A model generated the notes under the pieces. The model saw only the letters and a list, made by a program, of their open reading frames with translations. It was not told where the DNA came from and ran no database searches. DNA of 64,000 nt from Symbiodinium natans (Eukaryota > Sar > Dinophyceae > Suessiales > Symbiodiniaceae): the NCBI GenBank assembly GCA_905221605.1, contig CAJNDS010002271.1:67001-131000 (forward strand), read 5' to 3'. Within the stretch, counting starts at the first letter, position 1. Each line of letters starts with the position of its first letter. Of this stretch, positions 44,238 to 54,379 are shown in pieces. The position numbers and the translations under genes are program-made.

Positions 44238-44811
44238 GATGCGGCTCCGGGAGGTGGTCTTTGCGGAGTCCCGGGCTGTGCTGGACACCGCCTCCGTCGA
44301 GTGGGTCACTGGGAGGGCAGCGCCTTCTCTTGCTGCTCAGAAAGTACGCTGCAAGAGGGCTTAGGGTTTAGGGTTTCGGGCTTAGGGATGCTTCTGCAGT
44401 TCTTTTTGCCACCTTGTTTGCCACCCGCACTGCCCACGCTCCACACGCGACTCCGAAAGGGACAATACTTCTGCAATTCTTTCAGGGGTTGGCTTCAAGT
44501 TCGCCATGGTTTCCGCAGAGGCAAGGAAAAAACTCATTCTGAATTTCGAGGGCTGTTTCAGGGTCTCTCGCTGATCAAGCATCCAGTGGACTTAATTGGC
44601 CTTCCTTTTCGAGAGTATACAGGAACGTGTGCACAGCACACTCGCCACAAACCCAGGCTTGCGCACAGCTGACTTGCCAAGTTTTCGGCCCTCGGATCCC
44701 TGGCTGACAGCATTGCTACAAAAGAGCCTGGGGCTTCGCATGGCGACAGGTGTGCATAAGAACTCTGAGGACGTGCAGACTCTGTTTCAACGCTGGCTGT
44801 ACGGCTTTTGA
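44238..44811 (+). CDS. Candidate spliced gene end (three exons), unknown product
   Basis: Exons 44238-44350 (MRLREVVFAESRAVLDTASV, EWVTGRAAPSLAAQKVR), 44486-44562 (WVGFKFAMVSAEARKKLILN, FEGCFR) and 44614-44811 (SIQERVHSTLATNPGLRTAD, SFRPSDPWLTALLQKS, SEDVQTLFQRWLYGF, TGA). Phases agree. The first intron (44351-44485) has a GC donor (GCAAGA) followed by TTAGGGTTTAGGG; the second (51 nt) has GT and TTTTCGAG. Helical, probably soluble. Upstream exons are not found; the 1 kb before it is intron-like. Confidence 0.58.
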
Positions 44812-45270
44812 AGGTTAAGGGCCTGCTGAACGAACACAAGTTCACACTCACTCAGTCACTCACTCACTCACACACACACACACACACACTCGTCCGCGGA
44901 GAGCTGGATGTGCAGGTGCTTTGCGGAAAACATTGTGGACGACCCGCGCTGAAGATGTGGCCAGATACAAAGAGGGTACTCCGGCTTTCATGACAGCAAG
45001 ACTGCACATCTACGAATCTACCAGCACCCGTGTCACCTCCCTTCTCGTGACTCCCAGCTCGCCTGCGTATCGAACTTGTGGATGATTGCCACAGCCGCAT
45101 GCCCCATGATGCCAAACAACAACTGACCTGAAAACAAGTGTTTGGGTGGGATGCGACAGCCTGAAGAGGCAATAAAAAATAGAAATCTCAGCCATCCTCT
45201 TGAAGAAGAGCGCTGATATCTGGAAGTCCCAAAACTACACTCTGCGCTGAATTGCCGGTATTCCCGTCAG

Positions 45271-46148
45271 AGTCCCCTCCGCAGACTCCTGAAACGAAGG
45301 ACTACCCGGAAACGTTCGACGCTTCAGGCCCCGAACCGTCGAGGGCTGCATCCGCAGATCTCCAGACGAAGTTCGAGGCGTTCTGCGGGATGGGATGTGC
45401 AACCTCCGACAACCCATGGCCCCAAATTGAACAAAAAGCACTGCATTTCGCTCTGAGGTTTTGGGGGGCGCGAAACCTGAGCTCCATGCTGGATGCAAAC
45501 CTCCTCATGGTGATGACTATTCGGAATATAACTTCCTTCTTGCAAGCACCTAAAACCCTAAAGTTCCTAGAGCATTCAGAAGTATACCCCTGTCCGGGGT
45601 TTACGTTAAACAGTTGGGGTGTGAAGGCTGCGGCTTGACTAAAAGGATGGAGTGTGGAGCCTCAGCGTTAATGCCCTGGTATGAACAGATGTAGGCGAAC
45701 CCAGGCATCATTTTGGGTTTGGGGTTTCGACTCTCGCACTCGCTGAAGCAGGCAAGGACTCGGTCCGGGTCCATGGCATCGGGTTTGGGGCTTAGGATTT
45801 AGGGCCTGCCTAGGCTGTGTGATGAAGGTTCAGGGTTTGGGGTTTAGAATTTGGGTGTGTTGGTTTGGGTGTGATGTGCTTGGTACGGATTTGCAAGGTT
45901 TTGAATGCCTTTCGATACTGAGAAGTTCAAGATACCAGAACAAAGACTGCATCTCAACTACAGTACAACAAATTCCAAGGTCCTTTACGGTGAAAGGTTG
46001 GGGGGGAGGGGGCTCAATGTTCATTTTGCACAGGCTGTCGCCACCGGAGCCCTTCCCGAAAGAAGAGCTGGCCCCCATCAGCACAGGGATTTCAAGGGTG
46101 GCCTCTTCTTCGGCACCGACGGCTCAGGAGGCCCCCATGGGCGGCTAG
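45271..46148 (+). CDS. Candidate gene segment, one long exon and a second Gly-rich exon
   Basis: Exon 45271-45509 follows GGTATTCCCGTCAG and reads SPPQTPETKDYPETFDASGP, then LQTKFEAFCGMGCATSDNPW, IEQKALHFALRFWGARNLSS, MLDANLLM, ending at GTGATG. Codon use is excellent. The intron has CCTAAAACCCTAAAG. A second exon, 46032 to about 46147, reads AVATGALPERRAGPHQHRDF, KGGLFFGTDGSGGPHGRL in matching phase 0, but another frame over the same bases is also plausible. Not recognised. Confidence 0.5.
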
Positions 46149-46389
46149 GTCAAGAGCAGGCCTAGCGAATTTTTGAAAATGCAAAATCAACAGGAGGCCT
46201 TCTCCTTGGCCACCGCTGCCATGGATTGCGAAAGCAGATCGTTGCCTCAGATGCGCTGAGTCCCTTGAATCCTTGGCACGTCTAGCTATCGTCCTGGGAC
46301 TATTTGATTTATCTGTGGAACCTGCGCATTCAGGCGCTGAGAAGTCTCTTTTCTAAATCCTGTAGCTTCAAGACCCAGCAAGACCTGAC

Positions 46390-46626
46390 ATGAGAGGGTT
46401 TAGCACCTCAGAAGTCCACCGAGTCTCGCTCCGAAAGAGTGGTCAAGCTCCAGCCAGTATTGGAGAGTTCCTCGTGCCGGCACCAGATCAGAGACTTTCT
46501 GGTGAGGCGCTTGCTTCGTCTCAGCAGGTCTTCTATGGCCTCTTGGATCTTGGAGCGTCTGCCCGTTTCACCACAAAACGGGACAACTTCGCATCGACCA
46601 ATCTGTACAGCACATCAGCAGCGTGA
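46390..46626 (+). CDS. Open reading frame of 78 codons
   Basis: ATG at 46390 to TGA. Reads SEVHRVSLRKSGQAPASIGE, FLVPAPDQRLSGEALASSQQ, VFYGLLDLGASARFTTKRDN. Good codons; may be an exon of the neighbouring plus-strand gene. No family recognised. Confidence 0.4.
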   Translation: MRGFSTSEVHRVSLRKSGQAPASIGEFLVPAPDQRLSGEALASSQQVFYGLLDLGASARFTTKRDNFASTNLYSTSAA

Positions 46627-46644
46627 TAGAACTAAGCCACGAGT

Positions 46645-47010
46645 ATGATTGCGTTGGTGCCTGATCTGCCCCGTATCGCAAATGCAACATGGAAACTGGA
46701 CTGTCAGGGCTCTTGGAACTGCCCTGAGCAACCAGCTGTCCTGTGCACTGAGCGATGCCGGCAAAGCCGCCTTTCACACTACTTCGTCACGGTTCTTGCA
46801 TGTTGGCGCTGTAACAAGGCTGTTTTCTTGGGATGTTCCCCCTATATTCTAACAGCCCTTCATAGGATTGTAGTACCTACTCTTGTGATCCCAATTAAGG
46901 ACTGTGCGTATATACAAGGCGGAACATCGCAAAGGGTCGCAGTAGGTCCCAGAGAAGTGTGCAAAGCGCTGGTGGGCGCAGCTTCTTCAGGAAGAACTTG
47001 TCACACGTAA
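46645..47010 (+). CDS. Open reading frame of 121 codons, Cys-rich
   Basis: ATG at 46645 to TAA at 47008-47010, starting 18 bp after the previous stop. Nine Cys lie in the first 70 residues (WKLDCQGSWNCPEQ, CTERCRQ, ACWRCNKAVFLGC), suggesting a metal-binding or disulphide-rich protein. The last third is hydrophobic/basic. Function unknown. Confidence 0.35.
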   Translation: MIALVPDLPRIANATWKLDCQGSWNCPEQPAVLCTERCRQSRLSHYFVTVLACWRCNKAVFLGCSPYILTALHRIVVPTLVIPIKDCAYIQGGTSQRVAVGPREVCKALVGAASSGRTCHT

Positions 47011-47566
47011 TTAAACATCAAGCCCAAATTGACCCCCTACTAACTACCCGAGTAGTACAAAATAGATAGTACCAAGGGGTAATAGTTTCAATAGTCATCA
47101 TGGTCGTCGTCGTCGTGGTCGTCGTCCCTAGTCCTCCGACAAAACGTTGCTTTAAAAACAATGTGGGTTTCCATTTGGGCCTAAATATAAGGAATCCTGG
47201 ACCGGTTTCCGGGCCTAAAATGTTGTTCTTTAAAACTTGGGGGGACTACTCATCAGAAGCTCGGATTAGTAGGATTAGCTGACCAAAACTAGCACACTTT
47301 CCTGCACTCTTGACCCCAACGAATAGACGAGCTCAAGCGACGAAGTGTATCTCAAGATCTCTGCCTCTTCAGGAGCAGCCAGAGGCGATTGAGGTCGAAA
47401 GGCTGAAGCTGCGAAGTGTCACAAGGTGTTCACCAAGTCCTCTTCGCAAGCTGCTCTCGGTCTCAGGCTACGGGGCATCTTTGGTTCCGGACACTGCCCT
47501 TGTGTTCAATGATCTTGGCAATCTTGATAAATATGCCCATCAGCGACGATCATGGGCGATCTTCAG

Positions 47567-47717
47567 AGAATTCCCCCCCAATGGGTTTCATTCGTCAGAA
47601 CCCGAGTTTTCTTTTCGGAGATGCGGCTCCATGGGAGCTAACTAGCCGAGAAAAGACAGAATGGAGCACCTTCCACACAATGTTGCAAGGAGTTCAGCCC
47701 CCAGCATCCTTTTTGCG
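47567..47717 (+). CDS. Candidate exon, unknown product
   Basis: After GCGATCTTCAG the frame reads PMGFIRQNPSFLFGDAAPWE, LTSREKTEWSTFHTMLQGVQ and ends at the strong donor GTAAGC (47718). An alternative plus-strand frame (47460-47645, LVFNDLGNLDKYAHQRRSWA) overlaps it. Both could be used if this is an exon boundary region. Confidence 0.42.
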
Positions 47718-48417
47718 GTAAGCCTGGAGACCCCCCAATGGTTCCACCTCACTCTTCTTGCTGCGTGATTCCAAACCCCCCTCCACATTTGATGCACATC
47801 TGAAACCTGGGGACCTAAAGCAAAGCTCGGAAGCCTTCAGTCTTCCGCCCACACTACCCTAGTAAGGGCCCATTACTGCCCTACACCCCAGAAAGCCGTC
47901 ACTCTGCCTTAACAGTTAACCCTGGTTGAGCAGGAGCGATATGAAAAGTCAGCGACACGATGCCATCTGGCCAGTACAACGCAAGCATTCCGTCTAGTCG
48001 TGGCAGCAGCTTGAAGACGTCATGCCCGGAAACGTTTAAAAAACCTGAGTAAGTGAGTAAGCTTGTGTTGAGGCGGCACTTGCTGACTGCCAGACACACC
48101 CAGCTGCCTTGACTAACTAAACCTAAAACACGCCAACTCATATGGTTGAACTAGAATGAAACCTTGAGGTTCGAAGCGGCTCCTGATTCTTCGCATGGCT
48201 CCACTTCTCCCAGGGCGGCGCTTCGAGTGAGGCTCGGCCAAGTGACGCCAGCTTTGCAGAAGGCCGCCTCAAAATTGGGGGTGGTGGGGCGGGGTGGGGG
48301 GGGGGGGGGGAGACACAAAAGCAAGGTTGAAGGGTTGAGTTGACAGAGTACCGTGGAAACCCAGTGACCCCCTAGGGCCTGCCAGCCCTGCGACTCGAGA
48401 AGAGCCCACTTCACAGG

Positions 48418-48765
48418 TCAGCAGGATTCCCGATTTCGCAGTGTCACGGGTAAGTTCAGACCTGCAAAACTACACAAAATACATGGCGCACACAGCCTGC
48501 AAGCTGCATGCTCAATATCAGCCGTCAACTCCAGCTTGCCCAGCCTGATGTTTGCCAAGTCCTGCGGTGGCTGGGCTCCCTTAAGGCAAGTCACGATGAA
48601 CCACAGCTCCGAGAGTGTAAGGAAGGAGCTAACAGAGAGACGGACTCGTGACACCAACAATCCCAGGACACCCCAAAAGGTCCGCCAACCATAAACAGCT
48701 CTGTCCCAGCTTCCCCCGCCAGCTACACAATTAAAGCCCGGAGCAAGCAAAACGTGCAAAAGCAT
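48418..48765 (-). CDS. Open reading frame of 115 codons, hydrophobic
   Basis: ATG at 48765 to TGA. Reads MLLHVLLAPGFNCVAGGGSW, then FWGVLGLLVSRVRLSVSSFL, LSELWFIVTCL and a Cys-rich end. Two or three hydrophobic stretches suggest a membrane protein. Codon use suits the cluster on this strand. No family recognised. Confidence 0.42.
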   Translation of the reverse strand: MLLHVLLAPGFNCVAGGGSWDRAVYGWRTFWGVLGLLVSRVRLSVSSFLTLSELWFIVTCLKGAQPPQDLANIRLGKLELTADIEHAACRLCAPCILCSFAGLNLPVTLRNRESC

Positions 48766-49014
48766 ACTAGGCAAAAAAGTGCGAAAGCTCGAAGCAGCCC
48801 AAAGTGAACACGACCCCACTCCGCCCTGTTCGCCCAGTTGACGCTCTTTGATTTATCCCACCCTCCCCTCCTCCCCTCCCCCCCCCATCCTGTGTGTTCG
48901 GCTCCGTCATTCGCTGGCGGGCAGTTCTGGAGGCTGCAGTTGCAAAGGATCGGCCGAGAGACTGCAGCCGGCCTTAGGCCCGTCTTAGCAGAGAAATCCG
49001 TAGCTTCGTACTAC

Positions 49015-49125
49015 ATGTTACGTTATACTACATACTACTATATTGTACGCTGTTATACTACAATATACTCTATTTTACTATATTATATACTATATGATAC
49101 TATATTATACTGCATTATTCCAAAT
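49015..49125. repeat. AT-rich TATACTAC/TATATTA tract
   Basis: About 110 bp of degenerate TAYTA-type repeats, in sharp contrast with the surrounding GC content. Confidence 0.8.
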
Positions 49126-50016
49126 TGACGAGGAAGCCCCGAAGGGGCCCCGAAATGCTCTCTTTCGGCAGTCAAGCCACCGAGGCCCCAAACCATGTTC
49201 ACCCACTCCTGGGGGTTCCCTGCGTCAACGCGGGAAGAAAGAGAGCAAAACTCAAATCCCACGCGGGCTCCTAGAAGCCGTCACCCGACACGCTCAGTTG
49301 CAGGGGAAAAGAAACGACTGTCGCCACATGTAACCACAAACAAGCGAAGAATTACACACATGTTCGGCCTCCAGACAGTTGCGGCAAAGCAGCAGAAGCT
49401 ATGGTACTTTGCCTTGGCTGCTAACACTGCCGGAATCTGCGTTCGGAGAGGTGTTCCGCTCATGCACTACCGCTACCTTGCCATCCCTGCAGTCTGACCT
49501 AGCAAGTTCGGAGCAACACTATGACTACGCACACTAACACAGCTTCAGCACTATAGCCAATGCTAACATCACTCGCCGCTCGCATCTCGGCTCATGGCTC
49601 TAGTCGCTAAAGCGATGGGCGGAGTCGGCAGAGCTCACGAGCTGCACAGACTGTGCCCACACACACTACACTATTGCTCATCTGGGAACGCTTTTCGGGG
49701 AGAGGTGCATGGGGTTCATATGATTATTTTTTGGGGGGAAGTGATTACTTGTGGCCTTGTGCCCAAGTCACACGGAGGAGTTAAAAGCCAAAGCGATTGC
49801 CAGGGACCAGATTCCGTTTGCCATGTCCTGCTCAAGGGGGTGGTTTAGCAAGCAATAATCAGGGTTGAGGTTTTGGGGTTTAGGGAGCATTTCCCAGTTC
49901 ACCTCAGGTGCATATGGAGCCTCGCATGTCTTTAAACTGAATGCTCACTTGCCTCGGCGACCTTTTTCGATCCGCAGCCGATTGAAAGTCTGGTGCGCTC
50001 TTGGCTTTCTTCATCT

Positions 50017-50805
50017 TCAATGGATGATGCAGCCGCAGCCGCAAAGAAGCATGACGACACCTCCAAGCCAGGCCATGGCCAGTCTGTTCGTTTGCCGTTC
50101 TATCACTTCTTCGATTTGCTGTACAGCTAGTTCTCGATGCCGTTGTATCACCTCTTCGGCTTGCTGTACAGCAAGGTCTCGTTGCCGTTCTATCAAGTCT
50201 TCAACTTGCAGTACAGCAAGGACTCGTTGCCATTCTATCACCTCTTCGGCTTGCTGTATGGCGAGTTCTCGTTGCCGTTCTATCATTTCTTCGACTTGCT
50301 GTATAGCAAGTTCTCGTTGCCGTTCTATCACTCCTTCGGCTTGCCGTATAGCACGTTGTGCTTGCCGCTGAATCACTGATTCGGCTTCTGATAAAGCAAG
50401 CACTCGTTGCCGTGCTATCATTGATTCGGTTCGCCGTATAGCAAGTTCTCGTTGCCGTTCTGCCATTTCTTCGGCTCGCTCTATAGCACGTTCTCGTTGC
50501 CGTTCTATCACTTCTTCGCCTTGCTGAAAAGAACGTACTCGTAGCTGTACGGATTCATCCACCCCACGGCCCAAACCACCTCCAAAGAGTGCTCCAGTAA
50601 TCGCCCCTCCAAAGTAGCCGAGTGCTGCGCCAACGGGCCCGGCGGCAGCGGCCCCGGCGGCAGCGCCCGCCATAGCTCCCCCAGCTGTCCCAGTGGCTGC
50701 TCCGCGCCCTGTGTGCTGTCCCATTGGGGCGAGATGCCTGGAAAATGATACTGCTCGGCCCATGAGTTCTTCAAACGGCTGCTGACACCATGAACTCTCT
50801 GACAT
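50017..50805 (-). CDS. Tail-anchored protein with ten 15-residue coiled-coil repeats
   Basis: Intronless, ATG at 50805, 262 residues; an in-frame stop lies about 45 bp upstream. Residues 39-80 are almost pure Gly/Ala with repeated GxxxG spacing (a glycine-zipper-like helix). Residues 97-246 are ten tandem 15-mers of the form EEVIERQRELAIQQA, visible in DNA as a 45-bp repeat. Residues about 243-261 (LGGVVMLLCGCGCIIH) form a C-terminal hydrophobic anchor. A 15-residue hydrophobic period (15/4) predicts a right-handed coiled coil, unlike the usual heptad. The layout suggests a membrane-anchored spacer or oligomeric stalk; the precise role is unknown. The nearest gene on this strand is over 2 kb away. 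Confidence 0.75.
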   Translation of the reverse strand: MSESSWCQQPFEELMGRAVSFSRHLAPMGQHTGRGAATGTAGGAMAGAAAGAAAAGPVGAALGYFGGAITGALFGGGLGRGVDESVQLRVRSFQQGEEVIERQRERAIERAEEMAERQRELAIRRTESMIARQRVLALSEAESVIQRQAQRAIRQAEGVIERQRELAIQQVEEMIERQRELAIQQAEEVIEWQRVLAVLQVEDLIERQRDLAVQQAEEVIQRHRELAVQQIEEVIERQTNRLAMAWLGGVVMLLCGCGCIIH

Positions 50806-51158
50806 TACGGCTGAGCTAGGGGCGAGTATAGGATGCGAGGTGTGGGGTCAGCCATAGATCTAAAGCTGAAGCTCTACGACCCCTCTTGAACCTGGGCTCT
50901 GAAGTACTGCCAGGCAGAAGGGCTCTACGACCCCTACGACCCTAAACCCTAAATCTTTTAGGAGGGCTGTAGTGCTGCCAGGGTTGAAAGAGCCCCCTGA
51001 CCAGTCCTGCAAGACAGCCTCCGGCAGACGCTCGCCTAGCGCCATGCCTCACAGGGAGTTGACCCTCGCATGCAGTCCTTTGTCAGGGATTAAACCGCTC
51101 ACTTCAGGGATTCAGGGTCTGTAGATAGACTTAAGAGCCAGTGACAGTCGGAACCAAG

Positions 51159-51815
51159 TCAGTCAATCTCGTGCAAGCAGTGTGCAACCGAAGAAACATC
51201 TGCAACCGCATCTGGGTGAGATGTGTTAAGCCAATTTGTTCCCAAGAAGCCGTGTCCTTGAACATTCCTAGCCACCGCCAAAACGATCTCAAAAAAGAAA
51301 AGGGAGCCGCGCATCCCGCTTCGAAGTGTCTTCAATCCCTGTAGACAGATTTGATGCAGACCTGAAGCATTCGGTAGAGCCGGATCGCAATATCCAAGCT
51401 TAGCCTCGGCAATAACACGCCAGTTTGGGATTATGCTCGCCACCGGATTCCCAAGTGTAAGCAGAATTGCATACCAAGTGCCTCTTGCCAGCTAAAGGGT
51501 ACTTATCGGAATCGGCTGGCGAATGCTGGCGATCCATACCTCATCAATCACGACCTAACCTTGGTAGACTGTATGAACTGCACCACCCCCCCCCCCCCCC
51601 CCAATGCAAATCCAAGGCGGGATTGTTGATTCAACTGCAAACCTCCTCAAAACTCCAAGATCTTTCAGCCCAAAAGCGCGTCTTCGTGCCGTGCTTGCGG
51701 TGTTCCGTGGCTGGAAGGTCCTGAGCATTGCAGCTTCTGGGGCTAGGGATCCCGAAGCCATCTTCTTAAAGCCTCGAACCCCAATCCATGCCCCGTGAAA
51801 ATCACCTCGGATCAT
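51159..51815 (-). CDS. Two candidate exons, unknown product
   Basis: Minus strand: 51603-51815 reads KMASGSLAPEAAMLRTFQPR, NTASTARRRAFGLKDLGVLR before a poly-G run; 51159-51443 reads VIAEAKLGYCDPALPNASGL, RGSLFFFEIVLAVARNVQ, VADVSSVAHCLHEID and stops at TGA. Codon use is acceptable. The plus strand also offers frames here, so strand is tentative. Confidence 0.32.
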
Positions 51816-52180
51816 GCTGAAAGCATCTCAACAAGCTGGCAAGCAAGCTCTCATGACTTCGGTCAGTGCAAATCTCCGGGCACGCACAGTGTAGGACAGT
51901 AGGACAATTGGCTGATAGATTAGTCTTAAGTGTTGCGAGGCCGAACAGCCAAAGGCACGACATCGCAGCCTCGACATGCCGCAAGGGCGTCCGGATGGGA
52001 GACTCGTCCTGCGCAAGCAGCGTCGGTGAGGTCTGTGTCTTGGCGACTCAACTATAGCCTGCGAGACAGCCAACCTGCCTGTATAAAACAAGGACTGCGC
52101 TTTCAACACTGCACTCCCGTGCAAAAGACACTTCTGCGTGCACAAAAGCGCAATCGAAAGCAGACTTATCCCGCTTCTTA

Positions 52181-52486
52181 CTAATCAGCGCCCTCTGCCT
52201 GGAAACGCGATCTCGCCAGCGCCCTGCCAGGACGTAGCTGTGCGGATGAGACTTTCGGATATGGCATTTTGTGAAGGTTCGTTTTTGCGTGCGCCTTTTG
52301 CAGTATGACTCTTTGGCTGGCCATGTTCGCACACGTGGCCATCGCAGGGTCATACGCGCGTTCCGCATGTGGACTTCTACTTCTGACTCGTGCAAAGCCA
52401 GCGGCATGATCAGCAACCTTGGAACAGTAGCCTGCAGCCCCAAACACTTCCATGCAACAGTTGTTCGGGTGACTCTTTGCCTTTGG

Positions 52487-52520
<34 letters not shown>

Positions 52521-52783
52521 CAGGAGCGTAAGGCAAGAAGCTCCAGATTTGGGGGGGACATGGCTTTGATGCCGGCGATGAGCACAGCACCATGAGGCTG
52601 CAAAGGCAAAACCTGCACTGCAGCCAGAGAGCCATAAGGAGTTTGACGCATCTTGGGCTTTAGGTTCGCTGGCCATGGACCACCTGGGCGTGCCGCGAGT
52701 CTCAACAAAAACCCAGCCCCGAAAAAAATCTGGAAAGCCGGAGGCTCTGGTTTTCTGCGACGGTCTCGACAGGCAGCAACCAA
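52181..52783 (-). CDS. Open frame interrupted by a homopolymer (poly-Pro)
   Basis: Minus strand, about 200 codons: KMRQTPYGSLAAVQVLPLQP, AVLIAGIKAMSPPNLELL, a run of about 11 Pro encoded by the poly-C strand at 52489-52517, then SKVADHAAGFARVRSRSPHA, ASQRVILQKAHAKTNLHKMP to TAG at 52181. The frame across the homopolymer depends on its exact length, which sequencing may not give reliably. Start is unclear. Confidence 0.3.
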
Positions 52784-52910
52784 ACGTACTGATGCCCTTA
52801 CTTGCTGCTACGAGCCATTCTGAGGAAGCACCCTTTGCTCCTGTCCGGTCTGTTTAGCGTGGGTCATTGGGGAGCACACAGACATATATATATGATTCAG
52901 CCCCGGCGGG

Positions 52911-53423
52911 CCCCCCCCCCCCTCCCCCCCCCCCCCCCCCCCCCCCAATGGTACCCCCCCCCCCCCTGTGGTGTGGTTGGGGGTTGGTTTTAGGGTTTTA
53001 GGGTTTAGGGTTTAGGGTTTAGGGTTTAGGGTTTTAGGGTTTTAGGGTTTTAGGGTTTTAGGGTTTAGGGTTTAGGGTTTAGGGTTTAGGTTTAGGGTTT
53101 TAGGGTTTAGGGTTTAGGGTTTAGGGTTTAGGGTTTTCCCCGCGGATGGGGTACTAAGATGATCCCCCCCCCCTGTGGTGTGGTTGGGGGTTGGTTTTAG
53201 GGTTAGGGTTTAGGGTTCGGGTTTTAGGGTTTAGGGTTTAAGGTTTAAGACTTAAGGTTTAGGGTTTAGGGTTAGGGTTTAGGGTTTTTTTAGGGTTTTT
53301 AGGGTTTAGGGTTTAGGGTTTAGGGGTTTAGGGTTTAGGGTTTAGGGTTTGGGGACCGTAGAGTAGACTTAGGGGGGGGGGGGGGGGGGGGGGGGATACC
53401 ATGGGGGGGGGGGGGGGGGGGGG
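52911..53423. repeat. Interstitial telomere-like block bracketed by poly-C and poly-G
   Basis: From left to right: a C-run (52911-52946), AATGGTA, another C-run, then about 360 bp of TTTAGGG-type repeats (with TTTTAGGG, TTAGGG and GGTTTAAGG variants), then G-runs (53371-53395 and 53405-53423) around GATACCAT. The module CCTGTGGTGTGGTTGGGGGT occurs twice, at about 52967 and 53173. All heptamers have the G-rich strand on top. Flanked by TATATATA at 52883 and 53446. Confidence 0.95.
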
Positions 53424-53492
53424 CCAGGACGCTCGACGCTGAACCATATATATATATATATATACATGCTCTCATTCTACTTATTGCTTCTA

Positions 53493-53880
53493 TTATTTAT
53501 GTCTGTTAACATCTCTTAGCACGACGCGCGGCACTGAGTCTCGCATCAGTGTTGCGTCTCCGGCCGTCATCCTCGGATGTGCAGTCCCCCAGCTGGCACA
53601 GAAAAACCCCAAGCCGTGGAAAAAGTCAGCCTCAAGCTGAGCTTCTTCGAAGCACCGCCCCGATGTCATCATGCAGCCGTGGGTAGCAGAGATCATGTCA
53701 GAGACTCAGCACAACCGGATTGCAGGAAAGCAGACCTTGAAGAGCAAGCGTCCTGGCAAAGCCTTGGACGCCATTGCTGAGATTCTGCGCTGAAAGTCCC
53801 GACATCTTGGTACCGACCTGACTGGGGCGAGGCCGCTCGGCGGTATGGAGATGCATTCCGTCGAAGTCCGGGTCTATATA
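53493..53880 (-). CDS. Candidate two-exon gene, unknown product
   Basis: Minus strand: exon 53736-53880 (YIDPDFDGMHLHTAERPRPS, KMSGLSAQNLSNGVQGFART, donor GTCTGC) and exon 53493-53704 (MISATHGCMMTSGRCFEEAQ, LEADFFHGLGFFCASWGTAH, SVPRVVLRDVNRHK, TAA). Phase agrees; the intron is only 31 nt. Codons mostly end in C/G. DPDFDG looks like an EF-hand loop start, but the rest of the 12-residue loop does not fit. Confidence 0.5.
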
Positions 53881-54038
53881 CTTTATAGTTTTTTGTGGCG
53901 GAAACGGTTCACGAACACTGAGTTTCGTTGCTTTGTGGCTTTGCCGGCTATTTTGTATTTCCTTATCATGCATCGAGCGTTGGTCTCACACCTCACCAAA
54001 CAGCCCCCGATACCAGAACACGAAATACACCCTTGTAA

Positions 54039-54379
54039 CTAGACTCTAGACCCAAAGCTCTCATGTCGATACTTGCGACCTTTGTCCAGAACATTGCAGA
54101 ACACACTGCACAAAAAGAGTCCTCCTTCTCGAAGGTCGCTTCAGGCCCTTTAAACTTTCATCCCCTTCCAGGACACTCTTATCCACCATATCACCTTCTC
54201 GCCAGACCCGCCTCGCACACCAAAGCCTCGGTTGCCGCCACAGCTTCGGCCACAGCGTTCCCGGGACCCCAGGCGATGTTCGCCAGGCCCTAGGAACCTG
54301 CACAAGGACCACAATGGATGTGGTCACCTTATGAAGCCTACACCTTCGGATTGAAGTCACGACCTTCCCAACATGTGCC
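54039..54379 (-). CDS. Candidate spliced gene end (three exons), helical
   Basis: Minus strand: 54344-54379 (GTCWEGRDFNPK), 54195-54289 (GLANIAWGPGNAVAEAVAAT, EALVCEAGLAR) and 54039-54105 (VFCNVLDKGRKYRHESFGSR, V, TAG). Phases agree at both junctions (0/0, 2/1), and introns are 54 and 89 nt with GT donors. The middle exon is Ala-rich, helical and over 65% GC, with a weak likeness to armadillo/HEAT repeats (LANIA...GN). Upstream exons, perhaps near 54420-54480, remain to be defined. Confidence 0.58.

Noticed and set aside
51969-52025. Plus-strand exon LDMPQGRPDGRLVLRKQR with donor GTGAGG
   Set aside because: Clean splice sites, but it stands alone on the strand opposite the local cluster and no neighbour fits in phase.
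53840-53880. EF-hand calcium-binding loop at DPDFDGMHLHTAE
   Set aside because: Positions 1, 3, 5 and 6 fit, but the hydrophobic position 8 and the Glu at position 12 do not; no second hand or helix pattern.
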